Counted from the stretch's first letter, positions 12,635 through 23,796 are shown. The stretch: DNA of 64,000 nt from Karstenula rhodostoma CBS 690.94 (GCA_010093485.1 MU001501.1:1009052-1073051), one strand, 5' to 3'. Notes: generated by a model not told the origin, from the sequence alone. Translations and numbers: made by a program.

Positions 12635-13341
12635 CATGCCTCCCTTGTCACAGTCCCCTTGAGCATATGTTTGGGCGTTTGTGTTTTGGGTTTGTCGGAC
12701 TCGGCGTTTGTATGGCCTCGTAGCATTGGGTGTCATAATGGCTGGGATGGCAGGCTATGGCTGATCATGATGGGACAAAGGTTGCTGGTGCTGGTTGGAG
12801 TTACGATATCCCCCTCATGATTTTGTACATTGCGACGACACAATACAAACTGTTCAAGGCTTCGATTATGAGTACGATAGTGCTGCTCCACCATGAATTG
12901 CTGTGATTCGTATCACCGGAAGGCTCACACACATAACAAAGAAGGTGTAAGCCTGCGGATATCTTCAGTTGGTACTCCGTTTATGCTTGCAGGCTGATAG
13001 TGATTTTATCAGCGATACAATTATTATCGAGTGCTGCACCTGGAATTAGTTAAGAAGCTAACGAAAGGTAGACCTACCATTGGTCCGGTGGATCACAACA
13101 CTTCGACTCCTCGGACATCTCGCGAAAGTCGAAGTACGCCACCGAATCCTACACAAACTGACCAAAGCTACCTTGCCATAAGCTGAGCACTTCATCTCTC
13201 TGTTCTCTCCTTCTGCAGACTTTGGATTGCTCCGCACGCGTGTTTCGCTCGACCCCGCCTCGCATTCGATCTCGCATACGGAACCGCGGACTAGGATCAC
13301 GCAATACTAGCCGCAACTCGCAAGCAACAACACCACTCAAT
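12635..13341. other. Intergenic
   Basis: A 707-bp spacer holding the 3' region of SMC4 and the upstream region of the NmrA-like gene, both on the plus strand. A CA- and C-rich stretch with CAACAACACCACTCAATATGG directly precedes the downstream start. I see no further gene. Confidence 0.4.
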
Positions 13342-14411
13342 ATGGCATCCCCTCCGAAGAAGACTCTTGTCTTTGGCGCAACGGGCGTCATTGGTAAATA
13401 TATCATCTCTGGCCTCATCGATGACAAGGCCAGCTTCGAAAAGATTGGCATCTTTACGTCGCCTGCGACGGTAGAAAACAAGAAGGATGAAATCGCCGCG
13501 CTGAAAGAGCAAGGTGTGGAGATCTTGGTGGGAAATGTGGAATATGAGGCAGACGTGGTGAAGGCATATGATGGTGAGCAAATCCCCTCAGCTGCAACTC
13601 CGCTTTCTATTTGAGGCATCCCACCGACGGCATTGGCCCATCGCAAGGACAAGTGACACAACCCGAAGAACCTACATCATATTAACCAGTACCAGGCTAC
13701 GATACCGTCATATCCGCCCTAGGCCGCTCCACCATCCTCCTCCAGATCCCCCTCTTCCGCCTCGCCGAAGCCTCCCCCACAATCCACACATTCTTCCCCT
13801 CCGAGTACGGCACAGACATCGAGTACTTCCCCATCACCTCCCCCCACGAAAAGCCGCACCAGCTCAAGCTCCAAGTACGCAAGTACGTGCGCGAACACAT
13901 CCGCAAATTGAACGTGACGTACCTCGTCACGGGACCGTATTCGGATCTGTATCTGAGCGCGCAGACAGGGGACTTTGAGAGAGCTGGGAGCTTCGATGTG
14001 AAGAGCGGGAAGGCGGTCTTACTCGGTGATGGCAACGGCAAGGTGTCTTTCACAAGCATGCGCGACGTCGGCGTGCTGCTTGTCGCTGCGCTCAAGACGC
14101 CCGTCCAAGGTTCGCCTAAGACGCTCAAAGTGAATTCCTTCACTGCAACTCCACGGGAGATTCTGGCGGAGTTTGAGCGGCAGACGGGGAAGTCGTGGAG
14201 TGTGGGGTATACGTCATTGGAGGAGCTACGTCGGCTGGAGGGGGATGCGTGGGAGAGGGGCGATGGGACAAGGTATACGCTGAGGAGGATCTGGACGGAG
14301 GGGGGGACGTTGTATGCGGAGAGGGATAATGGGAGCGTTGGGGAGCCGGGGGTGGAGACGTTGGAGGGGCAGGTAAGGCGGGCGATTGAGAAGCAGGAGG
14401 GAAGGGGGTGA
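13342..14411 (+). CDS. NmrA-like / isoflavone reductase-like NAD(P)-binding protein
   Basis: Exons 13342-13573 and 13696-14411 give 315 residues. The N-terminus has the atypical short-chain Rossmann motif GATGVIG at about residues 13-19, followed by [14 protein letters not shown], which the 122-bp intron splits in the glycine codon. The second exon continues [10 protein letters not shown] and then FFPSEYGTD, a signature of NmrA-like and isoflavone/phenylcoumaran reductase-like proteins, with [14 protein letters not shown] downstream. Members either reduce small aromatic substrates or act as NADP sensors in nitrogen regulation; the sequence does not decide between these. There is no signal peptide, so a cytosolic protein is likely. 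It is convergent with the BYS1-like gene; the two stops are about 300 bp apart. Confidence 0.88.
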
Positions 14412-14718
14412 GGCGTGGTGTTCACTTTGTCGTCCGGACTTCAGCTGCCGTACGAGCAAGCGCGGAGTAATCATTCATTAACCAACAGTCAAAAGGTCGT
14501 CTTTGATGATCAATGCTCGCTCATGTTCCGTTCCGTTCTATTGTTTTCTTCTTTCTTTCTAATGCTCAAGAATATCTCACCTAAAGAGAAATAAATATAC
14601 ACAAACGAAGAAACACCCTAGCCATGCATAGCTTGAATACTCAAAAGAAAGAAAAAGATGGTTTCTTGTGACCAACCAGGGTATCATCATCTCTCTCCTC
14701 ATTACCTCCGGTACTCCC
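14412..14718. other. Convergent 3' spacer
   Basis: A 307-bp spacer between two converging genes, rich in T and TTC on the plus strand (TTGTTTTCTTCTTTCTTTC at about 14541). It should contain the transcript ends of both; no gene is seen. Confidence 0.4.
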
Positions 14719-15259
14719 CTACGACTCTCCCGCGCCAACAAGGAACACGACGTTCTTCTCCCGATCTCCAGCCTTGATCTGGCTGAACTCACCGCCGGGG
14801 TTGGTGCCCTGCGGCCAGTCGATGGTTGGGTTGCGGCGGTTGGTCACCGTGATGTGCTGGCCCTCGAAGGGGTTTCCGTCGACGGTGCTGAGGTCGTACC
14901 ACACCGCATCGTCAACCAGGTTGTATGCGAAGATCTGCTGGGGCGCGCCGTTGAAGATGCCCTCGTCCTTTGTGGTGATCTTGATGGCGATGCCGCCGGT
15001 GGTGGGGTCGGTGTGGAGCTTCTCGGACCAGGATTTGCCTGGTGGGTGGACATGTTAGGGAGGGTTCTGGTAGTGTAGGGGCGGAAGGAGAAAGGAGAGG
15101 AGGGGACGTACCAGGCTCGACGGTCTGCTTTTCGCCGATTTCGGCACCCACGGACCAGACGTAGATGGTATCCTGGCCGTTGTTCTTGACGACGGCTTTG
15201 CCTAGGGCGGCGGCCGAGGCGATGAGAGTGGAGAGAGCGGCGAGCGTGAAGTACTGCAT
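14719..15259 (-). CDS. BYS1-type small secreted protein
   Basis: Exons 15112-15259 and 14719-15038 give 155 residues. The N-terminus is a clear signal peptide (MQYFTLAALSTLIASAAAL). The mature part has the features of the Blastomyces yeast-phase-specific BYS1 family, a thaumatin-like fold: NNGQDTIYVWSVG, then GKSWSEKLHTDP across the 73-bp intron, IAIKITTKDEG, IFAYNLVDDAVWYDLSTV and a Pro/Gly-rich C-terminal part. No Cys-rich toxin pattern is present. Family members are extracellular and often expressed in development or host contact, but their molecular role is not established. It is transcribed convergently with the NmrA-like gene. Confidence 0.85.
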
Positions 15260-16359
15260 GATGAAGAAAGTCTAGCGGAAGATGCTCGAACAAAAAGTGG
15301 TGTAGAGACTGTGGTATGTATGGTATTAAGGAATGACCGTCGAAATTATTGCTGAGCAGTAGAGGGAATAGAGAAACTGTAGGGAAAGGAAGCTGATGGT
15401 ATGCGATGGACAACGGGAGTGCCTCAGGTACACTCATTTATATCACTGCGCCCTCTCGCGCTCCAACAGACGCGCCATAGCGTACGGCACTCCGTTGGGA
15501 CTCCGCCGCCCGGCTGCTGTCGATTTTGCCTACAGTGGTTGCTGGCAGGTGTCGGAGTCTTTTGGTATGGGGTCTGTGTCTGTCGCCAAATGTCCGACGA
15601 CTTCCTTCGGACATGGCGCACCAATCACGTCACGCAAGGCCGCCAGCTGGGAACACTGCCATTGGACGCATGCCTGCATGTGGACATAGGGCAACTGTTC
15701 ACAGTGGCACGTAAGACTATTCTGAGAGCCTCAAGGTACCGCATTGTAGCGCGACCGCTTCGGGCTCGTTGCGCGTGCACACGCGGGAACCGACTGTCCA
15801 GTTCTACAGATTGACCACTTCAGGAGCGAAACTTTCCCAGCGCGTTTCTGGGTCGCTTTATCGCCTGATTTGTTGCGAAAAAAGGCAAAGGCCGTGCAAA
15901 AGCGTGATCCAAAGTTCGTTGTTCGCCAAAGTTTGCGGTGATTGTATAGAGAAGGCGTGGTGTGGCTGAGTCAAAGCCGTTCGGACTACGGGTCGCGGCA
16001 CCATAAGCACGTCGTTCACGCACGAGGTTCTACACACTTATGCTCTTGCTGTATGAATAAATATAACTCGTCGAAAGATTGCAGCTGAAGTGCTTAAGAT
16101 GAAAGTTGGAAGACTCACATGCAATCAAATAAAAACACATAGTCATATGGCAAATAGAGTAAACCGTCGCACATCATCGTAGGAGATAGGTTGCAATTGC
16201 CCGATTCGTATTAGTGTCTAGTTGGGGGTTTTGGGCATCAGAAGTCTGTATTGACTTTGCAAAAACACGAATGTATCGAAAATAACCCGTTGCGTGTGGT
16301 TGTCGAGGTATCGTATACCATAGCTAACAACCTGGTGTGGATATAAATAGACTCTTCGC
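15260..16359. other. Intergenic, 1.1 kb
   Basis: Upstream region of the BYS1-like gene and 3' flank of the DHCR24-like remnant. Several short overlapping open frames cross it with no recognisable protein. I see no RNA gene or mobile element. Confidence 0.4.
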
Positions 16360-17629
16360 TTAACATTCCCCTGCGTAGATTATCTTGTCAGACCCTATCA
16401 ACGCGATTGATCTCACGCTGTCTACATCGACCTGCGCTTCTATCACACATGGTCCTGCGCGTGGTTCATAGCCACCGCTCCTGTCTTCGCAGACACCCGA
16501 TCCCAGACTCTTCGGCTTTGGCGAAACCGGTTTCCGCTCAGACGTCTCGCTCTTTTCCCACACGTTTTGCAGATACTTCGCGTGATACTTAACTCTCAGC
16601 TGTTCGTATTGCTTCCTGGGGTACGTTTCCCAGAATTCATCCTCGGTGAAGTAGTTGTGCGAATAGAGCCATTTGAAACCGCCAAGCTGGTGTAGTAATT
16701 GTTCGATCTGGCGATGCGTCTTTTTGAACGCTGTGGGATTGTTGATTGTGGATGGGGTCCAGCCTCTCAAAGATATGTTTACTGCAATGTTTGATTGCGT
16801 TTGATTGGGGCGCATGACTGTGATATTAGCATTGAGTATGACGAACTGGAAGACGCAACGTACTGGCGCGGTCTTCCGGCCACTGACGCACAGGAGGCAG
16901 AAGTAAAGGATATATCTTCAGATTGCTGTCGAGATACTCCAGCATCTTCAAAGTCGAGTCTGAAGGAACAATGAGATCCTGTACGAATAGATGATCGTCC
17001 CAATGAAGCGCCTGCATTGTTTGAGCAAGTGCGTGGGACCTCAGAGCGCTGTCCGCGCCCCATCTTGACCAATTATTCAATGGCACCCGACCAAAGCAAT
17101 ATTGTCCGAGACTGAAAGAACCTCGATCATGTCGGAAGAGGTAGCTAGTGATTAAAATACTCTCTGTACTCTCGCCTGCTCGAAGGGCATGCTCGTAGAA
17201 CCACTCGCTATCTGGAGTACTGAACATGGCCTGAGGGTCATGGCTGGCTGCGCTGAGCTTTCCGACAGTAACGACACCGTAGGACGGAGTCCCAGGTCCG
17301 TAAATCAATGCTTCCAAGAAATCACTCGTGGGATCTTGTGCTAACCGATCGAGTGTATCCATAGCGTCGCTAACATGTCGGACAGGTATGTATTTTAGCT
17401 CAACCCATTTCATAGCAGGCACGAGCTTGATTTGGAGAAGTGTCGCAATTCCAAGTGTACCAAGCGAACCGACCATACCCTCGAGAAGCTCAAAGTTGCG
17501 CGTTCGTGATGCCCTAGTAATGGTCCCATCGGGGAGGACCGCCTCAATCCACAATATGGACCTGTCAAAGAAACCGTTTTTGAAAGACGAGCGAACACTT
17601 GCAAAGACAGCAAGAGCGTTAATAGCCAC
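16360..17629 (-). pseudogene. 5'-truncated DHCR24 (delta-24 sterol reductase)-like FAD oxidoreductase
   Basis: Readable exons are 16864-17629 (5' limit uncertain) and 16360-16817, joined by a 46-bp GTACGT...CAG intron. The product matches the middle and C-terminal parts of fungal DHCR24/Diminuto-type proteins: SSFKNGFFDRSILWIEAVL, then GSLGTLGIATLLQIKLVP, PSDSTLKMLEYLDSN, and GGFKWLYSHNYFTEDEFW. The first about 130 residues, which make most of the FAD-binding PCMH domain, are absent. Only 91 bp separate this reading frame from the stop of the upstream MAPEG gene, and no in-frame ATG lies before SSFKNG; the frame opens with GTG. The stretch before it looks like an intron 3' end (TTAAC, pyrimidine run, CAAG). 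It is most likely a remnant that lost its 5' exons; a rescued transcript cannot be excluded. Confidence 0.7.
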
Positions 17630-17720
17630 CGATTCGGCCAGTGCAGCTTCTGGACGTGAAGGGACGATGGATCAAGTGCAAACCTGGAAACCTCTATCAA
17701 TTCACTATGGCATCATCAGA

Positions 17721-18337
17721 TCACATGAAATAATCCTTGACAGTGTAGAACAGGTATGCCGACATCGTCAACAAAGAGGCCTGCGTTCCATAGTATCCGA
17801 TAATCCTCCCAACACCCATGGACTTTGGACGCATCTAATCCCATCTGGTTAGCAAAAGACCTTGCAACCACTCATTTTCAAGTAACCTACTAAGCCTAGC
17901 TCTACATGAGAGATACGGAAAGCGAGGATAGCACCAAGGAAGTAGTTGACATATTTCCTGCAGTTCCGATCAGTAAGTCGTCTTTGCCGCTGCAGGCATA
18001 GTATGGGTTACCGGTCAGCTCCATTCAGTTCTGCCAATGCAGCAATGATGAGTGTAAGCGGAATATTCTCGTTAAAGTTTTGCTGCGCACGAGTGCAGAC
18101 GTATAGCGAGTCTTCGGTTCCCTTTGACGCATCTATAGTATCACCGAAATACCTTCACTCCAATCAGCCACCAAATACAATTTCCACGTCCATGTTGACA
18201 ACATACGTCTTGGTACTTAGGCGATGATATACAATGCGGTTCTGGAGGAACATGTAGTATGCCGCGAAGGGGACAGCCCATGACGCTGTCGCCGGAGTCA
18301 GGTTAAGACCAATGCGAGAGGTAGGAAAAGATGTCAT
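17721..18337 (-). CDS. MAPEG family membrane protein (microsomal GST-like)
   Basis: Exons 18207-18337, 18012-18152, 17891-17957 and 17721-17834 give 150 residues. The splices restore a full MAPEG protein: a first membrane helix in ASWAVPFAAYYMFLQNR, RLSTKTYFGDT across intron 1, the conserved RAQQNFNENIPLTLIIAALA, LGAILAFRISHVELGL across introns 2 and 3, and GRIIGYYGTQASL near the end. Four membrane helices are expected. The conserved Arg-x-x-x-Asn-x-x-E core of glutathione-handling MAPEG proteins is present (RAQQNFNENIP). The likely role is a microsomal glutathione transferase or peroxidase in the ER. It lies on the same strand as MDM35 and the truncated DHCR24-like gene. None of these exons is long enough to notice alone, so confidence rests on the splicing. 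Confidence 0.83.
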
Positions 18338-18780
18338 TTTGCTATAGGTCGGCAATCGGTACAACTAGATGGGATTGAGGAGGTATAGACAAGGTGGGAG
18401 AGGAGACGGGAGAGGAGATGAAGGGAGAACAAAGGCGTGGATCCTTCGTTCGCACATTATGTCATCAACTAGTATGAAACGAGCCGTGTCCCTCGGTCTT
18501 GCCCCAAAGCGATCGACGCAAGCTGTACAGGATTTGGTCGTGGAGAGCGAGGTTGTTCATTCCGCGAAGTGAAGATGCCAGTTGCTCTTTCTGAAAATAC
18601 CAATATAGATGCAAATGCTCAACTGCCCTGGCCTATCTTACAAAAGTCTCACGAACATGCTATAGTCCGTGTCAGAGGAAGAACCCGCTTCGCCAATATC
18701 AAAGCTGCCTACAGCTTCAAGTGCAAACATCAGACGTGAACTCCACATACTCCGCAGGCTCCAAGGTACAACGTTGGCGG
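18338..18780. other. Intergenic
   Basis: A 443-bp spacer between MDM35 and the MAPEG gene on the minus strand. A purine-rich run (GGTGGGAGAGGAGACGGGAG, about 18391-18410) lies just upstream of the MAPEG start. If the last MDM35 intron is retained, its reading frame extends into this spacer to 18638. Confidence 0.4.
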
Positions 18781-19227
18781 TTATCGTTTCTGGAACACCC
18801 GTTAACTGTGTACACTGCAAAGCTGCCAAGAATAGACTAACCGGCTTCAGGTGTTCTGCATCATTTTCACGGTTGTCTTCTCGGGCTTCCTTGACCATCT
18901 TGTCGATGCCTCTATCGTTCAATACTTTCTGATTTGATGAGTAGGACGGACTAGTGAAGCACGCGGACACGTACCGAGAGGCACTTCTCGTATTGCTTGA
19001 AGAGTGGGTCACACTCATCCGTGGTTGCGGCACCGCGCAGGAATTCTAGACATGTCAACCAGACTGCAGCGACAGAGGACGTTCAAGGAAGCTCACTCTC
19101 GCTGTACCATTTCAGAAAGCAGTTGTCGTACCGCCTAGGAAGTGTCAGCGCACTTCCAATGCACTCTTGATGCCAAGTGCACACACTCTTTCACTTGGTT
19201 GCACTCTGGGGCCAGCGAAGCCGACAT
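18781..19227 (-). CDS. MDM35: Mdm35 (TRIAP1-like) mitochondrial intermembrane protein
   Basis: Five small exons (19187-19227, 19097-19134, 18975-19045, 18842-18928, 18781-18789) give 81 residues. Mdm35 partners with Ups1/Ups2-type lipid-transfer proteins in the mitochondrial intermembrane space, moving phosphatidic acid or phosphatidylserine. The twin CX9C motifs are explicit after splicing: C-NQVKERYDN-C and C-DPLFKQYEK-C, with LKWYSEKFLRGAATTDE between them. The acidic/basic tail DKMVKEAREDNRENDAEHL is also typical. The final exon adds only Lys-Arg-stop. The gene is head to head with RRP6, with 265 bp between starts. There is no cleavable presequence, as expected for a Mia40-pathway substrate. 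Confidence 0.92.
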
Positions 19228-19492
19228 TTTGATGGGATTCGGAAGGAAAGAGCCTACAGGCAGAGGCGAACTGCAGGTGAAGGTGCAGCTACGAGCGCGC
19301 CAGCTTTATCGATAAGGCGCGCCAAGATTTCCCCATCTCGAATTTCCTTCCGCGACGTGAATGGCGATTGAGCCCTTCACATACACGCACTCGCCTCCGC
19401 CCACGCCCTCGACTACCCGTCAAGACCCCCCCGCCCCCACAACCCTTCGGCTGGCAGCCACGCGATGGTATTCGGGCGCATCTAGAGCCACC
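19228..19492. promoter_or_regulatory. Divergent promoter MDM35 / RRP6
   Basis: Only 265 bp separate the two start codons, so regulatory elements are presumably shared. On the RRP6 side the chosen ATG at 19493 sits in a near-ideal context (GCCACCATGG). No TATA box is evident. Confidence 0.5.
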
Positions 19493-21988
19493 ATGGACTT
19501 CAAAGCAACCCAGGAGCAGATTACCAAAGCGCTCATTGCTACCACACGGGCTGCAACGCGCATCAACGGGGCCGACGTTCCCTTCCAGCGCTCGCTCAAT
19601 CCTGCGGCAGGCATAGCACTCGACGGTCAAAATGCGCGGCTTCTTCAGCTCGCGCGACGCCTTCTGGAAAATGCTGCAGCGGGCTCGGACGCTGTAGGTC
19701 CCGTTCTACCCAACGTCGAAGCCCTCGACGAGGACGACAAGTGGAGGGGGTTTGTTGATGTCATCGACAGCTTGCTGGAGAAGGCCGACACTAGCCTGGA
19801 CGAGTACTCTGGCGTAGTGAAGCGCATGAGCCCCGGCGCCGAGCAGGTGCGTGGATTATCTTGCATGGATGCGTTGACGTGGAACTGACTTGCATAGGCC
19901 GCTGCCGCTGCCACTGTGAAGCCTCGCCCGAACATTGCCGCTGCGCCTGGCAAGCATCTGCCCAAGCCGCAGCTCTTGTTCGAGCATGTGCCCAAGAACG
20001 ACGAGATGGGCGGCTTCCGGCCTCATCTCACGTCGAAACCACATGCAAAGGTACCCATGGAGTACTGTCTGCAAACGTTCAAGGACAGCCGAGGGCGCGA
20101 ACAGTAAGAATACTGCTGCCAGCCTGCTAGCCACACTAACAAGAGCAGGTACCCACATCCTTACCAGTCCGAGATTGAAACCTACGAATATCCCAAATCC
20201 ATGTACCAGCGCATCGGACCGAAACCGTACAAACCATTCGAGACCACCACTGCAACGTTTGTTGATACCCCAGAAGCACTCGCGACCATGTTGGCCGAGC
20301 TCAAAACCGCCAAGGAGATTGCTGTCGATCTGGAACACCACGATAACCGCTCGTACATCGGCATGGTCTCGCTCATGCAGATCAGCACACGCGAAAAGGA
20401 TTGGATCGTCGATACGCTCAAACCCTGGAGGCGTCAGCTCGAGTGCTTGAATGAAGTTTTCGCGGATCCCAATATCATCAAGGTGCTTCACGGTGCTTTT
20501 ATGGACATTGTTTGGCTTCAACGAGACCTGGGTCTCTATGTTGTTGGACTGTTTGACACGTATCATGCAGCTCGCTCGCTGGGATATCCGGGAGGAAGTT
20601 TGGCGTACCTCCTTGAACGATTCATCAAGTTCCAAGCACAAAAGCAGTACCAATTGGCCGACTGGCGAACACGACCGTTGACCAAGGAGCTGTTCGAGTA
20701 CGCGCGAGCCGATACACATTTTCTTCTGTATATATTCGACAATATGCGCAACGAGCTTGTCGAAAAGTCTGATTTCTCGAAAACCGAAACCAACAAGGTT
20801 CTGGACGTCCTGAGCAGATCCAAGGAGACGGCTTTGCAACGCTATGAACACCCAACATACGATGCTGAGCTCGGACTTGGCTCTACGGGCTGGTATAGGC
20901 TTGTTTCGAGGACACCCGTTCAGTTCACGCCGCAACAGTTCGCCGTTTTCCGAGCCGTACACAAGTGGAGAGATGATGTAGCTCGAGAAGAGGACGACAG
21001 TCCTATCTTCGTGATGCCGAATCACGCTTTGTTCTCTATTGCACGAGATATGCCCCAGGATAAGGCAGCGTTGTTTACCGTCGTGGTCCACGTCTCGCCT
21101 ACACTCCGGATCCATGCCGAAGAGCTGGTGAAGATCATTCAGGACGCGAAGGCCGATGGCTTGACTGGCCCTGATCTCTATGTGACACTACAGAGGATCG
21201 AGAACCTCAGGGAAGCTGATCGAAAGGAACGAACGCAGAGCCAACCGACTCCTGCACCACTCGCCGTTGCGCGTCCAGCTCCTGCAGCAGTCATAACAAA
21301 GTCCGCTGCGCCCATACAACTTGATACCTCAGCATTGCGCACGAATGCTTCACAATTCTGGGGCCTCCTTACGAAGAAGGATACTACACCACCGAAGTCT
21401 GCGTCTCTGCCAGATATCTCCTTTGCACTTCCTCTCCCGCCCCTCACCGCCGATATTTTTACCGACAACAGCGGCGCCACCGACCCCCCCACCCCAGTTC
21501 AAGAACCCCCCAAATTCGTCGCAAAAGAAGACCGCCCCGCCGAGGACCACCGCACCGACATTTTCGTCGTCAAGCAGCTCGGCGGCCGCAAGCGCAAAGC
21601 AACCGAAGCACTGGCCGAGGCTGCCACACCCTCCAAGTCGGATGCCATGCTCGACGACGAGATCATGCTGGAAGAAGACGACGACACGATCCGGCGCCGC
21701 GAAAAGGCTGAGCGCAAAGAAGCCCGGAAAGAAGCTAAGCGCGCTGCAAAGCAAGCCGCCCGGGGATCGCTCAACGACAATGACGAGCCTGCGTTCGACT
21801 ATGCGAATGCGCCGAGCGTACTGCATGCGAACACGCCGAGCACGGACAAGAAGAAAGACAGGAAAGGGAAGAAGGAGAAGAAGAAGTCGGCAAACTTCAA
21901 CCCGTATGCGAAGATGGCGGATGTGCCGAAGGGACTGCCGCCGAAGCAGAGGGAGAGTGCCGGACGGAGCAAGACGTTCGGGTCTTGA
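19493..21988 (+). CDS. RRP6: Nuclear exosome 3'-5' exonuclease Rrp6 (EXOSC10)
   Basis: Exons 19493-19846, 19898-20103 and 20149-21988 give 799 residues. It is the distributive RNase of the nuclear exosome, processing rRNA, snoRNA and cryptic transcripts. An N-terminal PMC2NT-type domain binds Rrp47. The DEDD-Y core follows: VDLEHHDN (Asp247/Glu249 by my count), VLHGAFMDIVWLQRDLG, and YARADTHFLLY. An HRDC domain (FRAVHKWRDDVAREED) comes next. The C-terminus is lysine-rich and disordered and ends with NFNPYAKMADVPKGLPPKQ, usual for the family. Upstream in frame, an ATG at 19361 would add 44 residues; I prefer 19493 for its Kozak context and fit to family N-termini. It is divergent from MDM35. 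Confidence 0.96.
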
Positions 21989-22569
21989 AGAGGGACTCGG
22001 GATGTGGAGGGAGGTATTCTTGTGCGCCGATGCGGTCTTTTCTGTATATAGTTCGATGATACCTTGCTAGACCCCATGACATGCATCATGCTTTGATCCA
22101 AGCCGCAAAAGAGGCCTGGGAATCATTATCTTCGACCATGGACTTATGACTCTTCTTGCGTGAATAAAGGAGTGTGGAACGCCAATCGATGAGAACGTAT
22201 GTCTTGCCTTTGCAGTCTATCAGAATGTCAACATAGGACTCAGAGTCCACGACCAGGCTCTCCGACCTATCTTCTGCTCCGATTATCCATGAACAGCTTA
22301 CGAGCTGCGCGTACACAGTCCCTTGTTGCTCCTTTACAATTGCTGGAAGCTTAAAGACCGTGGAGGAGACGCCATTCAGACCATATTGGGTCCACGGGCG
22401 TTTTCTATCCCTTCCGAAAAGAAAATAAAGGCTAAGAGCACAGCGTGATTATCTTTCCTTTGTACTATGGTAATAGTGCATGTGTGTGGCGTGCCCAGAC
22501 TGGGCAATGGAAGTATGCGAACAGTAGAAATAAACCCTGTTCCTCCATGCCCTGCTCTACTTCCACGTC
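21989..22569. other. Convergent spacer with an unassigned open stretch
   Basis: A 581-bp spacer between RRP6 and the PARG-like gene. On the minus strand the frame is open without stop from about 22440 to 22086, with a protein-like segment (ESYVDILIDCKGKTYVLIDW), but there is no usable ATG or splice context that I can defend. It may be a relic or chance. Confidence 0.35.
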
Positions 22570-23796
22570 TTAGACGATCTCGCCATCGAGCTCATTCATG
22601 AAGTGATAATAATTGCCCGTGAAAACATTAGACGTTTCGCTTTCCCGGACGTTGTCCATTACTGCGAAGACAAGATAGTCCCACCAACCGCCCCGGAATT
22701 CCTGCTCCTTTAACACCTCTAGAAAGGCCTTTGCCACGTCCTTTGGAGGATTGTGGAAGGAGCCACAGCCCAGAGCGCCCAAGATGAGCATCGTGTGGCC
22801 GTGCTTGGCGGCGATGCGCAGCATGAGTCGAATTTTGTATTTCATGATGTTTTTGTCGTGGCCGTGCTGATATGTGCCGTCGGGCGTGACGCAAGGGTCC
22901 CGAATGGCTGCGACACTGATAACGGAGACCACTGGGAACTCATCTGGTTGGAAAGCTCCAGGTTTTGGATCTGGGAACATCAGCTATTTGTATATAGCTC
23001 ACACGTCCTGGGGGAACTCACTAATCTTTTTTGCAAGCGGGCAAGTCGGTGGGGGAGTTGAAGCTACCGAACTCCTGAAGCAGAGATGGTGACCGCCTTC
23101 TCTGCCGGCGTGCGGGCCCCTGATCAGGAAGACCTTAGGCGAATAGATGGCGCTGAGGAGCTTGAGGGGGTAGTAAGCTGGACTCAGCGAACGGGATAGC
23201 GAGGTTCGGTAGCAAAGCTCTGCCTCTTGTCCCATGACGCCTTCACGCCAGCGGCCACCAGGGGTAGTGTCCGAAGCAAAATTGAGGACGAGTACAGGCT
23301 TCGGTGGCGCTTTAGGCCTGTCGTACTCCTCTGCGGTATCGTTGATGCTCAACCTTCTCACGGATGTAGCAGCATCTTCGTTGCTCAGATGATGGTCTGC
23401 GTCGTCTTCAGTCTGCTCTCCAACGGTTGTGATTGAGCCTCTCAATCGACTGATCGTAAGCGCCAGCTGAAGGGAATCCTATAATATTGCGTTTCAGTCT
23501 GCTTGCACAAACCATGGCCTCAGATAATTCACCTCATTGAAGACGATTATCCGAGTTCCTGGATCGCGTTTCGATTTTGGGCCGTCTTTCGGGTACTCGA
23601 ATCTGGGGCAGTCCTTGGGATTGAGAGGCGCGACATCGTCATAGTCGTACAAGATCGCGGAACCGGTATATTTCTCCCAGGCCGGTATGCGCTGGAGAAT
23701 CTGCTTCAACACGTCCTCGGTCTCCACAGCGACCTGCGAGAGCTTGAGCTTCGCTGTTACGCTAAATATATTGCCCGGGGCCGAATTGTCAGTCAT
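22570..23796 (-). CDS. Microbial-type PARG-like protein (TIGR02452/DUF2263)
   Basis: The best model has exons 23533-23796, 23068-23478 and 22570-22983, 362 residues. The family hydrolyses ADP-ribose polymers or related bonds through a macrodomain-like fold. Visible landmarks are KPVLVLNFASDTTPGGRW, GQEAELCYRTSLSRSL, a PVVSVISVAAIRDP strand, and the end block HTMLILGALGCGSFHNPP followed by DVAKAFLEVL, typical of these proteins. The usual catalytic QEE loop reads Gln-Glu-Ala, so activity is doubtful. The exon 2/3 junction is uncertain: the strongest donor (GTGAGT, 23016-23021) is in the wrong phase, so I used a weaker GTAGCT donor at 23062-23067. An upstream ATG at 23913 could add 39 basic residues. 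It is the only gene between RRP6 and the 24.4-kb gene. Confidence 0.75.

Noticed and set aside
16360..19227. A secondary-metabolite cluster formed by MAPEG, DHCR24-like and neighbours
   Set aside because: No backbone enzyme (PKS, NRPS, terpene cyclase) is nearby, and MDM35 and RRP6 are housekeeping genes.
22086..22445. Minus-strand open frame after RRP6
   Set aside because: No ATG in a usable place and no splice partner; only a short protein-like segment.
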